DNA from: Pistacia vera
Taxonomy: Eukaryota; Streptophyta; Magnoliopsida; Sapindales; Anacardiaceae
DNA length: 64,000 nucleotides
Reading direction: 5' to 3'
Assembly: GCF_008641045.1 (NCBI RefSeq)
Contig: NW_022196368.1
Location: forward strand, 31,054 to 95,053
Of this stretch, positions 22,262 through 35,200 are shown piece by piece; position 1 is the first letter of the stretch, and every line of letters begins with the position of its first letter. A program made the translations under genes and the position numbers. The notes below the pieces were generated by a model, which was given only the letters and a program-made list of their open reading frames with translations, searched no databases and was not told where the DNA came from.

Positions 22262-24900
22262 AATCATTCCATGCACCTCAACACTGAATGACCCAAGTGC
22301 CTACACTATAGCCAGTCATTCATGCACTCACATTGAATGACCCAAGTGCCCATTGTTTTCTGCTAACAAAACTTTAATAGTGGGTTGGTAGGTATTCTGC
22401 AAATCTGTACATTCCCTTCTTATCGATCCTACAGATCAGATTGAATCACTGTAAGTGTTTGGATTACTGGTGAGACCGTGATTCCTCAGCCACAACAATG
22501 GCTCCATTGTTATGGCATACAACTATACGGGATCAGCAATGCTTGAAATCACATCAGTTCTAATGAACTTCTTGATCCAAACTGCCTACACGGCTGCATT
22601 AAATAATGCGTTACACTTAGCATCAATTGTAGAATTCGCTACAGTCACACTGATTCGAGCTCTTCCAGCTCACTGCATTTACATTGAGACAAAATGTGTA
22701 TACCCAATTGCTAACTATAATCATCCTTTTCCCGTTTGGAAATAGCGTCATTGTATTCTCTTATAGTGAGCTCATCTTTCCTCCATAATCCAGAATATAT
22801 ATTCTTAACCCCTTTTCAAGTACTTAAGAATGTCCATTGACACTCACCAGTGTCATTCACTTGGATTTAGTTGATATCTTCTACTAGTGCTGAATGCACA
22901 TAAGACTCAATCTAAGTGCATAACATATTGCTCACTTGAGCCTGATTGATATCCACTACAAGTGCTGAATGCATATTAGATTCAATCTTAGCATGCAAGA
23001 TGGATCCACTTGCTAAAGCATGTGGATCCTCTTCATTTTATCTCTCTCATTGTGTGTTTAAAGACACATATCCTTACAGAGATAGACACCATATGCCATC
23101 AGAAGAAATCCCTTCTTGGTTTTCTATACTGATGTGTTCAGTACCTTGTCTATGTACTTTGACTTAGTTTGAGCAACCTACACGATAGATCTTATTCCAA
23201 GGATGTAGGCTGCTTCCCCTAAGTCCTTCATGGAGAAGCACTTGGATACCAAGTCTTTATCGACTGCAATTTGTATATCATTCCCGATAAGAAGTATATC
23301 ATCGACATACACACTGGGAATGCTACTCTCCGCCTCCACTCACTTCTTGTAAACACAGGGCTCATCTTCGTTCTGATAAAACCAGATTCTTTTACGACTT
23401 CATCAAAACGAATGTTCCAGCTCCTTGAAGCTTGCTTGAGTCCATAAATGGATCTCTGCTACTTGCATACTTATTAGCTTGACTATCAAGAACGAAACCA
23501 TCAGGTTGTGTCATATACACATCCTCCTTAAGGTTTTCGTTCAGGAAAGCAGTTTTGACATCCATTTGCCAAAACTCATAGTCATGATATGCAGCAATTG
23601 CAACATAATCCGGATGGATTTAATCATGGCAACCGGTGAAAAGTTTTCTTCATAGTCATGCCATGAAATTGTTTGAAACCTTTGGCAACCAGCCGTGCTT
23701 TATAAGTATGCACATTGCCATCCATGTCAGTCTTCTTCTTGAAGACCTATTTACACCCTATGGGTTTTACCCCTTAAGGTGGTTCCACCAGAGACCACAC
23801 TTGGTTCTAGTACATGGAGTCCATCTCGATTTCATGGCTTCAAGCCATTTAACGGAATCTGGATCTGATATAGCATCTTCGTAGGTTCTGGGTTCATCGT
23901 CTTGGTAGACCAGTACGTCACCATGTTGAGTCACGGATAACTGTATCTCTCGTGCTCATGGCGTACTCTCCCAGGTCTACGTGCTCTTGTGCTACTTGAG
24001 GTGGTTCACTTTGATCCACAAGTGTGGAGTAACCTCCTCATGATGCTCAACCACTTCCTGTGGCACATCATTCCGTCATTCGTCTAGTATATCTTGTGTT
24101 CTAGAACTTCATCGATGTCTAATTTCCTCCCACTAGTACTTCTTAGAAAATTTCCTTTTCTAGAGACACCAGATCGAGTAACAAAATTTTGCGCTTTTCT
24201 GGGTGGTAGAAATAGTATCTTTTGGTCTCCTCTAATACCCCACTAATATACATTTACAGGATTTTGCGCCCAACTTGTTCGAAGTTAATTTCTTAACATA
24301 ACTTTGCAACCCCAATCCTTAGATAAGACAAGTTGGGCTTTCGCCCACTTCATAGCTTATATGGAGTCTTATCTACAGACTTTGACGGCACACGGTTCAA
24401 AATGTGAGTCGTAGTCCTCTAGGGTATAACCCCAAAATGGCAGGTAAATCACTAAAACTCATCATGGACCTACACCTGTCAAGTAAGGTCCTGTTCCTCC
24501 TTTTCGCACACTCCTTTGTGTTGGGGTGTATAAGAAGGGTTGTGGTGATACTATCCCACATTCCTTCAGGTAGGTTTAGCTCAACTTGCCAAAGTTGTCA
24601 TTTTGAGATTATCCTTGTTGTCTTTCTTAAGAACATATTATTATGAAACAGTTCCATGAAGAAATTTATTTATACTCAAGGACAATATCCATTAGTAACT
24701 ATATTCTCATTGTCCTATGTGGACACAGAATATAATTTCTAGAAACGGAAGAAAAGCCTAATAATCCACAAGTTCCGAGAAACAAGTCCAACGGCTAAAT
24801 TAGACGATAAGATCCTACAGCAAATGCAGCAGCACGTGCTTCATTTCCAACTGGTAGGTCCACCTCTCCCTCGGCGAGCAATCTACTCTACCGTAGTTCC
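22262..24900 (-). pseudogene. Degraded copia pol of the minus-strand element
   Basis: Minus-strand pol, broken into many short frames. RNase H and connection remnants lie at about 22480-23180, including a SKDMCPKT-like stretch and the DGYSDAS-type region, both heavily mutated. Reverse transcriptase lies at about 23180-23900, with YVDD preserved at 23298-23309 and matches to GCKWVFKKKTDMDG. Integrase C-terminal sequence lies at about 24130-24420 (RKPNLSYLRIW and FYHPEKRK-type motifs). Order and wording match the plus-strand element at 42430-45462. No long open frame remains. Confidence 0.82.
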
Positions 24901-24936
24901 TGCACATCAATCAAATGTGAACCACATCTTTGTCAA

Positions 24937-25727
24937 CTAGATGTTTACAGGAGAAGTTAATCTAAAAACGTACCTGACGAAGAAGTGACATTCTTCTTTT
25001 GTTTTGCTAGGAAGGCCTTGCAATGTTTCCTCCAGTGGCTGGGATTCCCACAGTGAGACAAACGCCTTTCCTTTTTGCAACAGTTCTTTACATTGACTTC
25101 TGAGCCCTTTCCTTTTCACTTGACTGGCTTCAACCAACATCAATGTTTTTGACATTTTCATGCCTGACTCAGTAGCCTTTAACAAATCCAGAAGCTCGGG
25201 AAGGGTATTCTTCTATTTTCCTCAATAAAGTCATAGACAAATTGAGAATAAGAATCTGGCAAAGACTGTAATATTAGGTTTATCATTAAACCTTCATTAA
25301 GTCCACATCCCAAATCTCAAGCTTATTCATATACTCGGTCCACTTGAGTATATAGCACCAATTTTGGTACCTCTTCCATCCTACATCTGAATAACGACCA
25401 AGACACCATATGCTTCTCATTTGTTCGAAGAAAATGAAGAATAGAAGCTAAATCCATTTTCTGGCACTACTGTCGCAGTAATGGTGCCATTGATGCAAGC
25501 ATAATGTATCTAGTCATTTCTGCTTTTGCATCATGTGTATGCTTCACATATACCTACCCAGTCTCATGGATAGAACTATCAGCAGCTCTTATGATAAAGC
25601 TTGCTCAATGGTGTATAATCTATCGCTTGACTAAAGTATATTATTATACTTCTATACCAGTCACGAAATTTTCACCATTCCATTTCTCTCCTAGTTCGAT
25701 GATTTGTCGCAGTGATGTTGGGATCAT
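24937..25727 (-). pseudogene. Degraded copia gag of the minus-strand element
   Basis: The gag start is recognised by alignment with the plus-strand element (leader end, then an ATG at 25725-25727 and the GENF motif of the N-terminal domain). An open stretch at 24937-25185 covers the former zinc-knuckle region, but the CX2CX4HX4C pattern is not intact: the LQGLPSKTKEE tail is present while the knuckle is frame-shifted. Stops follow soon after the start. Gag would form the particle that packages element RNA. Confidence 0.72.
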
Positions 25728-27472
25728 TTTGCTCAAATTTAAGTGAATCTACAAGTGCAGAAAAATACTATTATTACCATGTTTCATTATTATTGTTTAA
25801 TAGGTCTTTTATTAAACGAAGCTCCCTATTTTTACTCAAGTCATAGCCCTCACCATTAACTCGGAAGGTCGTTGACTTTCCAGTGGACTGAGATCCCATC
25901 CTGCCCATTTCAAACCTTTGCTTTGGCTAACAGCCAAATGAGTTGATTAGTAGGCCAACAAACTTAATCCACACCAGTTGATAGCTCCTACTATCAACCC
26001 TCAACGTGAAAAAGCCAACAAGTTATTACACAATCCAATGGACACTGTATGCCATCATCCTCAAATGTGATTCTCAGTATCAGAGTGGACACTACATGCA
26101 CCACGTACACACAATATGTACTGCTCTACTATGCCTATGACACGCGTTTATCACCTTCGCTTTGGCGAACAAGCGAAACTGTCATTTTAAGTCGACCCAT
26201 CCCATTAAGGAAAACTCCAATGCATTTTAACCTTCCACTAGTAGAAGTTACCCTTCGCTTTGGCTAACAAGGTTTGACGAACAGTGGTTTGATTAAAACC
26301 ATGGTGATGGAAGGCTTACGTGACTTAATATACTTGATTGAGGGTTTTGTTATTTAATGTCTCACTAGATTATTATCTTTTTTAGATGACATTGTTTGGC
26401 ATGTTATTGAACATTCAACCTTATCATGCATTCTAAACAAAATATTAAAACGTGCCGGTACATGGCCCAACTAAAACCGATTTCCTCGAGCCTAGAGGAA
26501 TCGGTAGGTCACCTACGGGTCCTGTAATAACACATTATAGTTCCTTCTCTTTCAAGAACATTACAAAAATATCGTTCTAAATTTACAATAAATAATTATA
26601 CAAATTCTTTACATCAATAAATTTAGAAACCTCGATTTACTTCGAGGGGAATTAGATGAGAGAGAATGACTTTGAGAAGAGAGAAAGGCAGGACACCAGG
26701 CCCTATTTAATAATAATACAACCAACATACCCAAAATATTTTAAAACATTCACCCTTAGGTCTAAGACTCTTGTACCGGGCACCATGCAATATCAAACAA
26801 GTACAAAGCATACATTTCAAAAACAATCAATTTTTGAAATTTGTGGGTTAATTACAATTTACCCCTGGATAATTTGCAAAACTACGTTTGGTCCAAATTT
26901 TTTTGAAACTTTATTCTGGCCCCTACGCACTCAGAAGTGCGCTTGCTACGGCGATGAGTTAGATCGTCGCGACGTGTGTTGATCACTTGACGTTCACGCT
27001 TAACGTACCTTCGCCACGGCGATTTGGTACATCGCCCATCCTAAGGACGATCGTCGCGACGATGGATTATATCGCCTGGCGAGCGCTGTTTTTGTACAGC
27101 GGTTGTCTAGAAGATGATCCTGCATCGATGATTTATATCGCCGTGGCGACGCTGGTTTCGTCACCAGCGCCAGCGTGAACAATGGTTGCTGCGGTGATGG
27201 TTTATATCGCCACGTGTCGTACACAGATCTGTAGCTCCGATCCGTTCATACAGCAACCAAAAACACTCTAAACGGATTTTGCAATCAATCAACACCATTG
27301 ATCTCACAAAAATCCATCATGCATTAAACCAAACTTGCAGTTCATCAACAAATTGGATTACTATTAATCAATTTCTCAAAAACATGATTTAAGGCAGATT
27401 TTATAAGGCAACATTATATCATCGAATACAGTTTATCAACCATCCAAATAAAAATGTAAAATTCATACCCTA
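25728..27472 (-). other. Leader of minus-strand copia element
   Basis: Untranslated region between primer-binding site and gag. It holds copies of a hairpin-prone motif TTCGCcaaaGCGAAgG (seen here as its complement near 25914, 26154 and 26250), shared with the plus-strand element's leader. It also holds a GC-rich patch at 26930-27225 with about five copies of a CGaTGATTTATATCGCCgTGG-like motif. No protein is supported. Confidence 0.65.
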
Positions 27473-27485
27473 GGCTCTGATACCA
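27473..27485 (-). promoter_or_regulatory. Primer-binding site (initiator Met-tRNA type)
   Basis: The complement reads TGGTATCAGAGCC, one base from the 5' LTR end. This is the standard plant initiator-methionine-tRNA primer site. Confidence 0.92.
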
Positions 27486-27486
27486 T

Positions 27487-29251
27487 TGTAAGTAAACATC
27501 CCGTATACCCACGGAAACAAAAATAAATATAATACAGGATCTTTTACATGAGCCAAGATCAGGGTATAATTTTACAATTTTATCATAATAAGAATCTGCA
27601 GAAAAATAAATCTGAGTTTAAAGAAAACAAACGCACATGGAGGCTCCTCCAAATTTGTCGACGAATGTTTTTGCTACCGATCCAAGTGTAGGATCGAACC
27701 CACGTAGTCCACATGAAGACAATCTAAAAGAACTAAGGAGGGATTTGCTAGATCCTCCTTAGCCTTAAGAATCAAGAAGACAAATCAAATGAATGATTTT
27801 GGGCCAAAAATTGGACCTACCGTGGGAGTGTAAAATGGGGGCTGTGTGTTTTTTTTTAAAGGAAAAAAATCTCAATGAAAATCCACACCTTTTCTTTTAT
27901 AGTAAAAACAATTTGCCCTAATCCCAACAGAAGGCTTGGCTCCAACCCAAACGCCCCATGTTGCCAAACACTCCCAATTTGATTTATTTTAATTTCCATC
28001 TTATCTCAATTAAAATCAATTAATATATATTTAAAATATATTAACATTTAACATAATAATAATATATTTAAATATGTGCGAACACACATTTAAACGTAAT
28101 TTCACTATTTAATTTTCTAACAAATTAAATAAAGGCTACGACCTCAGCAAATTTAATTGCACTGTAAATTACCAAAATACCCTTTCGCCTTAAAAGATGA
28201 AAACGCCCTTCTTTCTTCTTGAGCTTAAATTATCTTCTATGTGTGTGACCCATAGGCTCCTCTCATATCGGCAGTGTATAGTATCGCGTTACACCACATT
28301 AATCGTTCCACTAATACCCAGACCAAGATTGCCCTAGGAAGCATCATGGCCACCCGATAGATTCGGATTCAGCAAGTAGCTACCTGTCAACGATATGTTA
28401 CCATGCAATTCGATCCTTTCATCATACGTTATCTCGACGAGACGAGGCATAGAATAGTGTCAACCTTCGGTTACTCTCGATATTATGTATTCAGTTTCTA
28501 GACCAATGACTCGTATTATAAATTGGATAGAGCAACAACTCAATCCCACTGTGGCCATAGTTTTAGTGTCATTGCCATATACTGAATGGTGTCGTAAGAT
28601 AACTCTCTCTCGTACCCGGGAGTGATGAATCCTCTGTCAATCCACCATAGTTTTGATACACTTCTTGATGCAGCCAATCACCACCGTTTGATAGCTTTGA
28701 AAAGAACGGCGTTAGTCTAGTGTCAAACTACACCAATCGGCACAAGGCGCTCCGGTGATCTCGTCTAAGGATCACATGCACCACCATTCGTTAGAGGATT
28801 TGTTCCATAGACATTGGGGTTACCATCCATATGGAATCCTCTGGTAGGTAAGTCCAGTGAACTTGCTGCGGTGTAATCGCCTACAGCAGCACCCATAGGT
28901 TGCACCAGGTTATACACCAAACAACCTTGACAAGTGAGATCAGTCACTGTCTTTCGACAGGGTCGTTCAATACTATGATAGCCTTATCGTATATCTGTGC
29001 CCTTACTTCATAATAATACTAACTCACGGACGTTTCTCGAATAGCACCATATGTGATCATAGGGTTCTCACTATCAATTTGAAACACTTTAACCCTCGTC
29101 ACGGTTCACCATTCTAAGGACATATATCAATACATATTGCAATAAAATGATTACGCGATATAGAATAAAATGCCTTCTTATTGATTAATGAACATTATTA
29201 CAAAGAGTCAATTCCACAATAATTTATGGCTCTAGGGCATCTACTCTAACA
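27487..29251 (-). repeat. 5' LTR of minus-strand copia element
   Basis: A 1765-base LTR with ends TGTAAGTAAAC and CATCTACTCTAACA, followed by the TSD copy GCATC. Compared with the 3' LTR it lacks many scattered single bases (for example GATATGTTACC for GATATGGTTACC). This looks more like sequence-quality loss than normal substitution decay. Confidence 0.9.
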
Positions 29252-29256
29252 GCATC

Positions 29257-29526
29257 TACTAGTGTATCGATCTAGGGTAGCGGAAAGCTACTTTGGGACA
29301 AGCTTTGTTAAGATTAGTGAAATTGACACAAGTTCGCCACTTGCCTCAATTTCTTCACTAGCATCAGGTTGGCGAGCCAATCCAAATGCTTTACTTCTCT
29401 TATGAAATTGATGTTTGAGAGCCCACTATGACTCCTTCTGAAACTAGATCCTAAGATGAGGTGACCACCCCAAAACCTAAAATGAGCATTATTACTGCTC
29501 AACGGTGGTCTGTCTCTCAAAGACAA
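29257..29526 (-). pseudogene. Tat-like gypsy pol, 5' part of RT
   Basis: The upstream half of the gypsy gene at 19226-20424. On the minus strand it reads FIREVKHLDWLANLMLVKK, then, with stops, ACPK-region and SFPLP.IDTLVDA, the classical gypsy reverse transcriptase start. It is separated from the other half by the copia element whose TSD is GCATC. The frame contains stops after NLCQFH. Upstream of about 29420 the similarity becomes weak and the sequence gives way to SIRE-like copia DNA. Confidence 0.82.
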
Positions 29527-29559
29527 GGACTTGACTTGGCAGTTGATCTATCGGATGAA

Positions 29560-29774
29560 TCACTTAGAGAATGACTCTCAAGACTAGAGAACCTCCACCA
29601 TCTTTGTCATTGGAAATCCTAGGAGGTAATGGTTACAAGGAGAAATGATTTAGAAATTAACCATTTATCTAATTTCTCTTTTAGAACCAAAGAACACAAA
29701 ACAAGCTTTGGAGGATGATTGTTGGATTGCTGCCATGCATGAGGGCTTGAACAATTTGGAGAAACCGTGTGGAG
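29560..29774 (+). pseudogene. SIRE-like copia pol fragment before solo LTR
   Basis: Plus-strand remnant of the linker and start of reverse transcriptase: EPKNTKQALEDDCWIAAMHE and GLNNLEK. It ends at the duplicated TGGAG (29770-29774) and resumes at 31463. A small deletion shifts the frame just before the junction. The left limit is approximate. Confidence 0.8.
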
Positions 29775-31462
29775 TGATGCGTCAAATGCAACACCTAATT
29801 TTACCTCACTAAATTCTAATGCAATGTCGTGTAGTAGCAAAAGCAAGTAAGGGTCTTTCCCGCATAGGATTTGTGAACTCAATTAATTATCTACTTCAAA
29901 CAGGTTTGTCACGAATTATAAAACTCAACAAAAACTATCAACTAAAATCAACAAAATAAAACAAGCAGACAATCACAGAGATAAATATAGAAACTAGATT
30001 GAAGGTTTATTCGCCACCACTAGACATGAATTATATATAAATAAAGCACTATTAAATTTTTACCCTCTTAATCACATCAGCTCAGAAAATACCAACTGTA
30101 TACGCTATCTCTCCTTACTGAGTCGTTGGATTAGACATGGCATACCCAATTCCCTATTTATTAGATAACCTAGGATACGATCTCTAGATTCAAAGTAATA
30201 AAAGCATTAAGTTACGAGAGACCTACTGAATCAAGGCTAAACTCATATGGTCGGTTTAGTTATCTTGAGTGATTACCCCCCATGTATGCAGGCATACACT
30301 TTACCACTAGTTATTTAGGTTGATAAAGCGATTCCGTACTAAACAACCTAAATTGGCATTAATAGATTAATCCTAATGATTTAATTGGCCACTTAAACAA
30401 TTAGAAAAATCTAGTTAGACCCTATTTTCAAAGAAATAATCACATAACCAAGAAGGATCAAAAGATAAAAAGATGCAGATTTTATTAAACACAAGACATG
30501 TCTAGGGTTTTGAAATCACCCTCAATCACAAAAGAATTAGTTCTTCATAAATAAATATGAGAACATCATTGTATTATTCATAAAAAATAATAATAACAAA
30601 GAAGAAGAAAAACTTAGTGAAACTTGGTTGGATTAATGAAGTTGATGATGATCTCCTCCAATTCTTCTTCTCCAAGCCTTCTTTAATCTCCCTTTTTCTT
30701 CAGTTCTTGAATAATTTTTGTTCTCTCTTTTTTTTATCTCTGGAAGAATTCCCCTAAAATAATGCTAAAAGACTTCTATTTATATCCCACAAGGGTTAGG
30801 GTTTTGTTTTCCTTAATTCTAGTTTGTTTAGGACTCTTAAAACCCTATTTTCCTAGTCAAAAACGGAGGAAAAGTTCCCAGCTGTCGTGACTATGTTGTG
30901 GCATTGTGCTGTGGCATAGTAGCTACTGGAAAAAGTGTGCCGCAGCACTGTGCCATGCCACTGTACCGCAGCACAGTAGCTACATGTCTTCTTCCCGCAT
31001 CATTCCACTGTTCTTCAGAGATGGTGATTTTTGAACTCAATAACAATGAAATTTGGAAAAGTGGTAAACATATGAAATGTATCCCTTTGAATCAATTTTC
31101 CAACGGTCTAAGAATCGTCTTAATCAAAGTTCTACATCTCAAGATATTCTCAAAATACTGAGGCATGCTCAAGCTGGAATGTAATCTAGAATCTTCTCTT
31201 TACTTCAACTTCCATAACTTCTTCAATTCAACTCTGATTCTCTCTCCGTTTGTTTCCAGTCATCAAAAATTCTCTCGCCAACATCATCTCTTATTCGAAT
31301 ATTATTTTTGAACCTTATTTCCTGAAAACACAACAAAAATACCCGTGATCCCGAAAAGTGCCTTGATGAAACAATTAAGTTAATTCATGCGAATTAATCC
31401 TAATTTCCCACAAATGATACCTATAAACCACTAAGTATAAGTGTATTTTCAAGCACTTATCA
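29775..31462 (-). mobile_element. Gypsy-type solo LTR in SIRE-like pol
   Basis: A 1688-base insertion with ends TGATGCGTCAAATG...CACTTATCA and a perfect 5-base duplication TGGAG (29770-29774 and 31463-31467). It has no coding region. Read on the minus strand it starts TGATAAGTGCTTGAAAATAC, matching the gypsy 3' LTR start at 36898 (TGATGAGTGCTTGAAAGTGC), which fixes orientation and type. A patch at 30890-30990 repeats the motifs GTGCCGCAGCAC and AGTAGCTAC. Confidence 0.9.
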
Positions 31463-32206
31463 TGGAGCTTGTTTCCTTGGCCTAAAGGAATTAATGTCAT
31501 AGGAACCAAGTGGATCTTTAAGAACAAGTCTGATGAATTTGGAAATATTGTCAGAAACAAAGCAAGGCTTATTGCTCAAGGGTACACACAAGTCAAAGGG
31601 ATTGATTTTGATGAGACCTTTGCTCCAGTGACCAGATTTGAGTCGATCAGATTGCTTTTGGGAGTTGCTTGTTGCTTAAAGTTGAAGCTCTATCAAATGG
31701 ATGTGAAGAGTGCATTCTTGAATGGCTTGCTTATGGAAGAAGCCTATGTTGAGCAACTTGCTGGATTTCGGGATCCTTACAAGCTAGATCATGTGTTCAA
31801 ACTGAAGAAAGCACTATATGAACTGAAGCAAGCTCCAAAGGCATGGTATGAAAGGCTTACCTCATTCCTTCTTGAGCACAATTTTGGAAGAGGTAATGCT
31901 GATAAGACTCTTTTTTTTAAACATGGTAGTGGTGACTTTCTTTATGCTCAAATTTATGTTGATGACATAGTATTTGGTTCTCCTTCACACACATAATTGC
32001 AAGAGTTCATTACTTTAATGAAAGATGAGTTTAAAATGAGCATGGTAGGAGAATTAAACATGTTCTTAAGACTTTAGTCAATGTGATATTGGTTTGTTTC
32101 TATCACAATCAAAATATGCAAAGAACGTGCTTAAAAGATTCAACCTTGAAAATGCAAAACATGCTAAAACACCTATGAGCTTTACCATTAAATTGTCCAA
32201 GGATGT
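31463..32206 (+). pseudogene. SIRE-like copia RT fragment
   Basis: Reverse transcriptase of a copia element with SIRE-type wording: NVIGTKWIFKNKSDEFG, RLIAQGYTQVKGIDFDETF, LKLYQMDVKSAFLNG, ALYELKQAPKAWYERL and an intact catalytic YVDD (31955-31966) followed by IVFGS. About 175 residues are open (31469-31996). TAA at 31994-31996 and a frameshift near 32070 then break it, and it stops at KLSKD where a family A LTR begins at 32207. It continues the fragment at 29560-29774 and resembles the integrase piece at 9949. Confidence 0.9.
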
Positions 32207-35200
32207 TGTTAGAGTTGGTGCCCTAGAGCCAATCAATTATTGTAAAATTGACTCTCTGTAATAATGTTTATTAATCAATGAAAGGCAATTTTCTTCTATA
32301 TCATGTAAATCATAATTACGTGTATTGATATATGTTCTTAGGATGGTAGAACCATGACGAGGGTATCAAGTGTTTCAAATCTTGATAGTGAGAACCCTAT
32401 GATCACATATAATGGCCATTTTAGAAATGTCCGTAGCCGCAGTATTATTCTGACCAAGGACACAGATAATACAGTAAGGCTATCATAGTGTTGAATGACC
32501 CTGTTGAAAGACAGTGACTGATCTCACTTGTCAAGGTTGTTTGCCGACAACCTGGTATGACACATGGGTGCTTGCTGTAGGCAAGTTCATTGGACAGACT
32601 CACCAGATGATTCCATATAGATGGTAACCCTAGTGTCAATGGAATAAATCCTCTAATGAATGGTGGTGCATGTGATTCTTAGACTTGAGATCACCGGAGC
32701 GCCTTGTGCACCGATCGGTGTAGTTTGACACTAGCCTAACATAGTTCTATTCAGAGCTATCAATACGGTAGTGATTGGCTGCATTGAGAAGTGTATCAAG
32801 ACTATAGTGGATCAGCAAAGGATTCATCACTCCTGGGTACGAGAGAAGTTATCTCACGGTGCAATTCAGTGAATGGCAATGACACTAAAGCTGTGGCCAC
32901 AATGAGATTGAGTTGTTGCTCAATCCAATTTATTATTCCGGTCATTGGTCCAATAACTAAATACAAAGATATCAAAGATAACTGAGGTTGACACTATTTT
33001 TGTACCTTAGCCTTGATGAGATAACAAATGATGAAAGGATCTATTTAACGGTAACCATATCATTGATAGGCAAGTTGTTTTGCTAAATCTAAATCTATTG
33101 GGTGGCCATTATGCCTTACTAAAGGCCAATCTTGGTCTATGTTTGGTGAGATGATTGATTGGTGTCAATCGCGAGACTACTCACTACCAATATGATACGG
33201 AGCCTTCGGGTCACACACATAGAAGACAGATTAAGGATGAATTGGTGAGAAACAGTATTTTCGTCATTTATGATGGAAATGATATTTTCATCTTTTGAGA
33301 TGAAAGGGCATTTTGGTGATCTCACAATGAAATTAAATTTGCTGAGGTCGTTGCCTATATTTAATTTCATATTGAAATTAAAATTAGTGAGATTATGTAT
33401 TTAAATATATTCATATATTTAAATATTATATATATATAATTTAATATTAATATTTGATGATATTAATATTAGTGAAGATAATATATATTAAATATGAAAT
33501 TCATATTTGAATTTAAATACATTATTTGATATTAATATTTGATGATATTAATAAAGATAATATATGAATATGAAATTCATATTTGAATTTGAATAAGATG
33601 CCATGTGGATTATTACCTTGTTTGGTAATGGGGATTTACTATTCTAGTCTTGGAATAAATTTATTCCTAACTAGATTAAGGTTTTAATTTTTGTTGCATG
33701 TAAAAGGCAACTTAAAATTAAAATAAAATTGGAGAACACATTAATTAAATCTAAGCCACTCACCTCACTGTCTCTCACATTTTTCACTTAGTGGAGAAGA
33801 GAATTTTTCTTGAAGAAAAATTATGCATCCTTTTTGCTTCTGTATCTTGCTAGCACTTGAGACCACAAGTCGATCACCATCTTGTCTTCGTATGGATACC
33901 GAGAGTTCACTCTTATCTTAGAGTGGGAGCAATTCGTATTGATTAAAGGAGCCTCCAAACGCTGGTATGAAATCTGGAAATTTTATATTCAATATCATTT
34001 CATATGTAAATAACGTAAATTGTGTTAGGAAACGACCCATATCCGTAGCGGAAAACAAAATCATAATTACAAGGATCATTCCCATTGAGCCAAGATCAAA
34101 GGTACAATTTTACAGTTTATGTTAAAATAGAAATCTGCAGAAATTAATCATGAGTTCAGAAAAGCATACGCATGTTTGGAGGCTCCTCCAAATCTGTTAA
34201 TGAACGTTTTGCTACCGACCCAAGTGTAGGATCGAACCCACGTAGTCCACATGAAGACAATCACAAAGAACTATGGAGGGATTTGCTAGATCCTCCTTAG
34301 CTTTAAGATCAAGAAGAAAAATCAATGAAATTGATTTTAGGCAAAAATGAATTTGCCGTGGGAGAGTGTTTAAGGGGCTGGAAGTTTTCAATTTTTTAAT
34401 CAAATGAATGAAATGAAAAATCCCTTAAGAAAAATCTCTACTCTTTTTCTTTCATATTAAAACTTAAGTTGCCCTATTCCCATATGGAATAGGCTTGGGC
34501 TCCAACCCAAATACCCCATGTTACCAAACACTCCCAATTAGATATTTTATTTTTATTTCATCATTATCTCAATTAAAATCAATTAATATATATTTAATCT
34601 ATATATATATATTAACATTTAACAATAATGATGATTTAATTAAATATATGCGAACACATATTTAAACATAATTTCACTTATTTAATTTTTCTAATAAACT
34701 AAATAAAGGCTACGACCTCAGCAAATTTAATTGCACTGTGAAATTACCAAAATGCCCTTTCGCCCAAAAAGAAGAAAACGCCCTTCTTTCTTCTTGAGTC
34801 TTAAATTATCTTCTATGCGTGTGACCCATAGGCTCCTCATCATACCGGCAGTGTATAGTATCGTGATTAACACCAATTAATCGTCTTACTAATACACAGA
34901 CCAAGATTGGCCGCTAGCAAGGCATCATGGCCACTCGATAGATTCGAATTCAGCAAAGTAGCTACCTGTCAATGATATGGTTACCGTACAATTTGATCCT
35001 TTCATCATTCGTTATCTCGACGAGACAAAGGCATAGAAATAGCGTCAACCTTCGGTTACTCTCGATATTATGTATTCAGTTTCCAGACCAATGACCTGTA
35101 TTATAATCCGGATAGAGCAACAACTCAATCCTACCGTGGCCATAGTTTTAGTGTCATTGCCATATACTGAATTGCGCCGTGAGATAACTTCTCCTGTACC

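Larger units (their letters stand above)
20430..29251 (-). mobile_element. Complete family A copia element, minus strand
   Basis: An 8.8-kb element with two LTRs (20430-22239 and 27487-29251), polypurine tract, primer-binding site and degraded gag and pol in the expected order. It is flanked by a perfect duplication GCATC at 20425-20429 and 29252-29256. It lies inside the reverse transcriptase of a Tat-like gypsy element on the same strand, and the gypsy peptide can be followed across the insertion (FPLP.IDTLVDA on the right, DAIARNALL on the left). Coding parts contain many stops and frameshifts, so the element is non-autonomous. Confidence 0.93.

Noticed and set aside
26987..27224. Open frames on both strands in the GC-rich island
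   Set aside because: The frames follow the palindromic repeat motif and are not shared with the related leader at 40071-41615.
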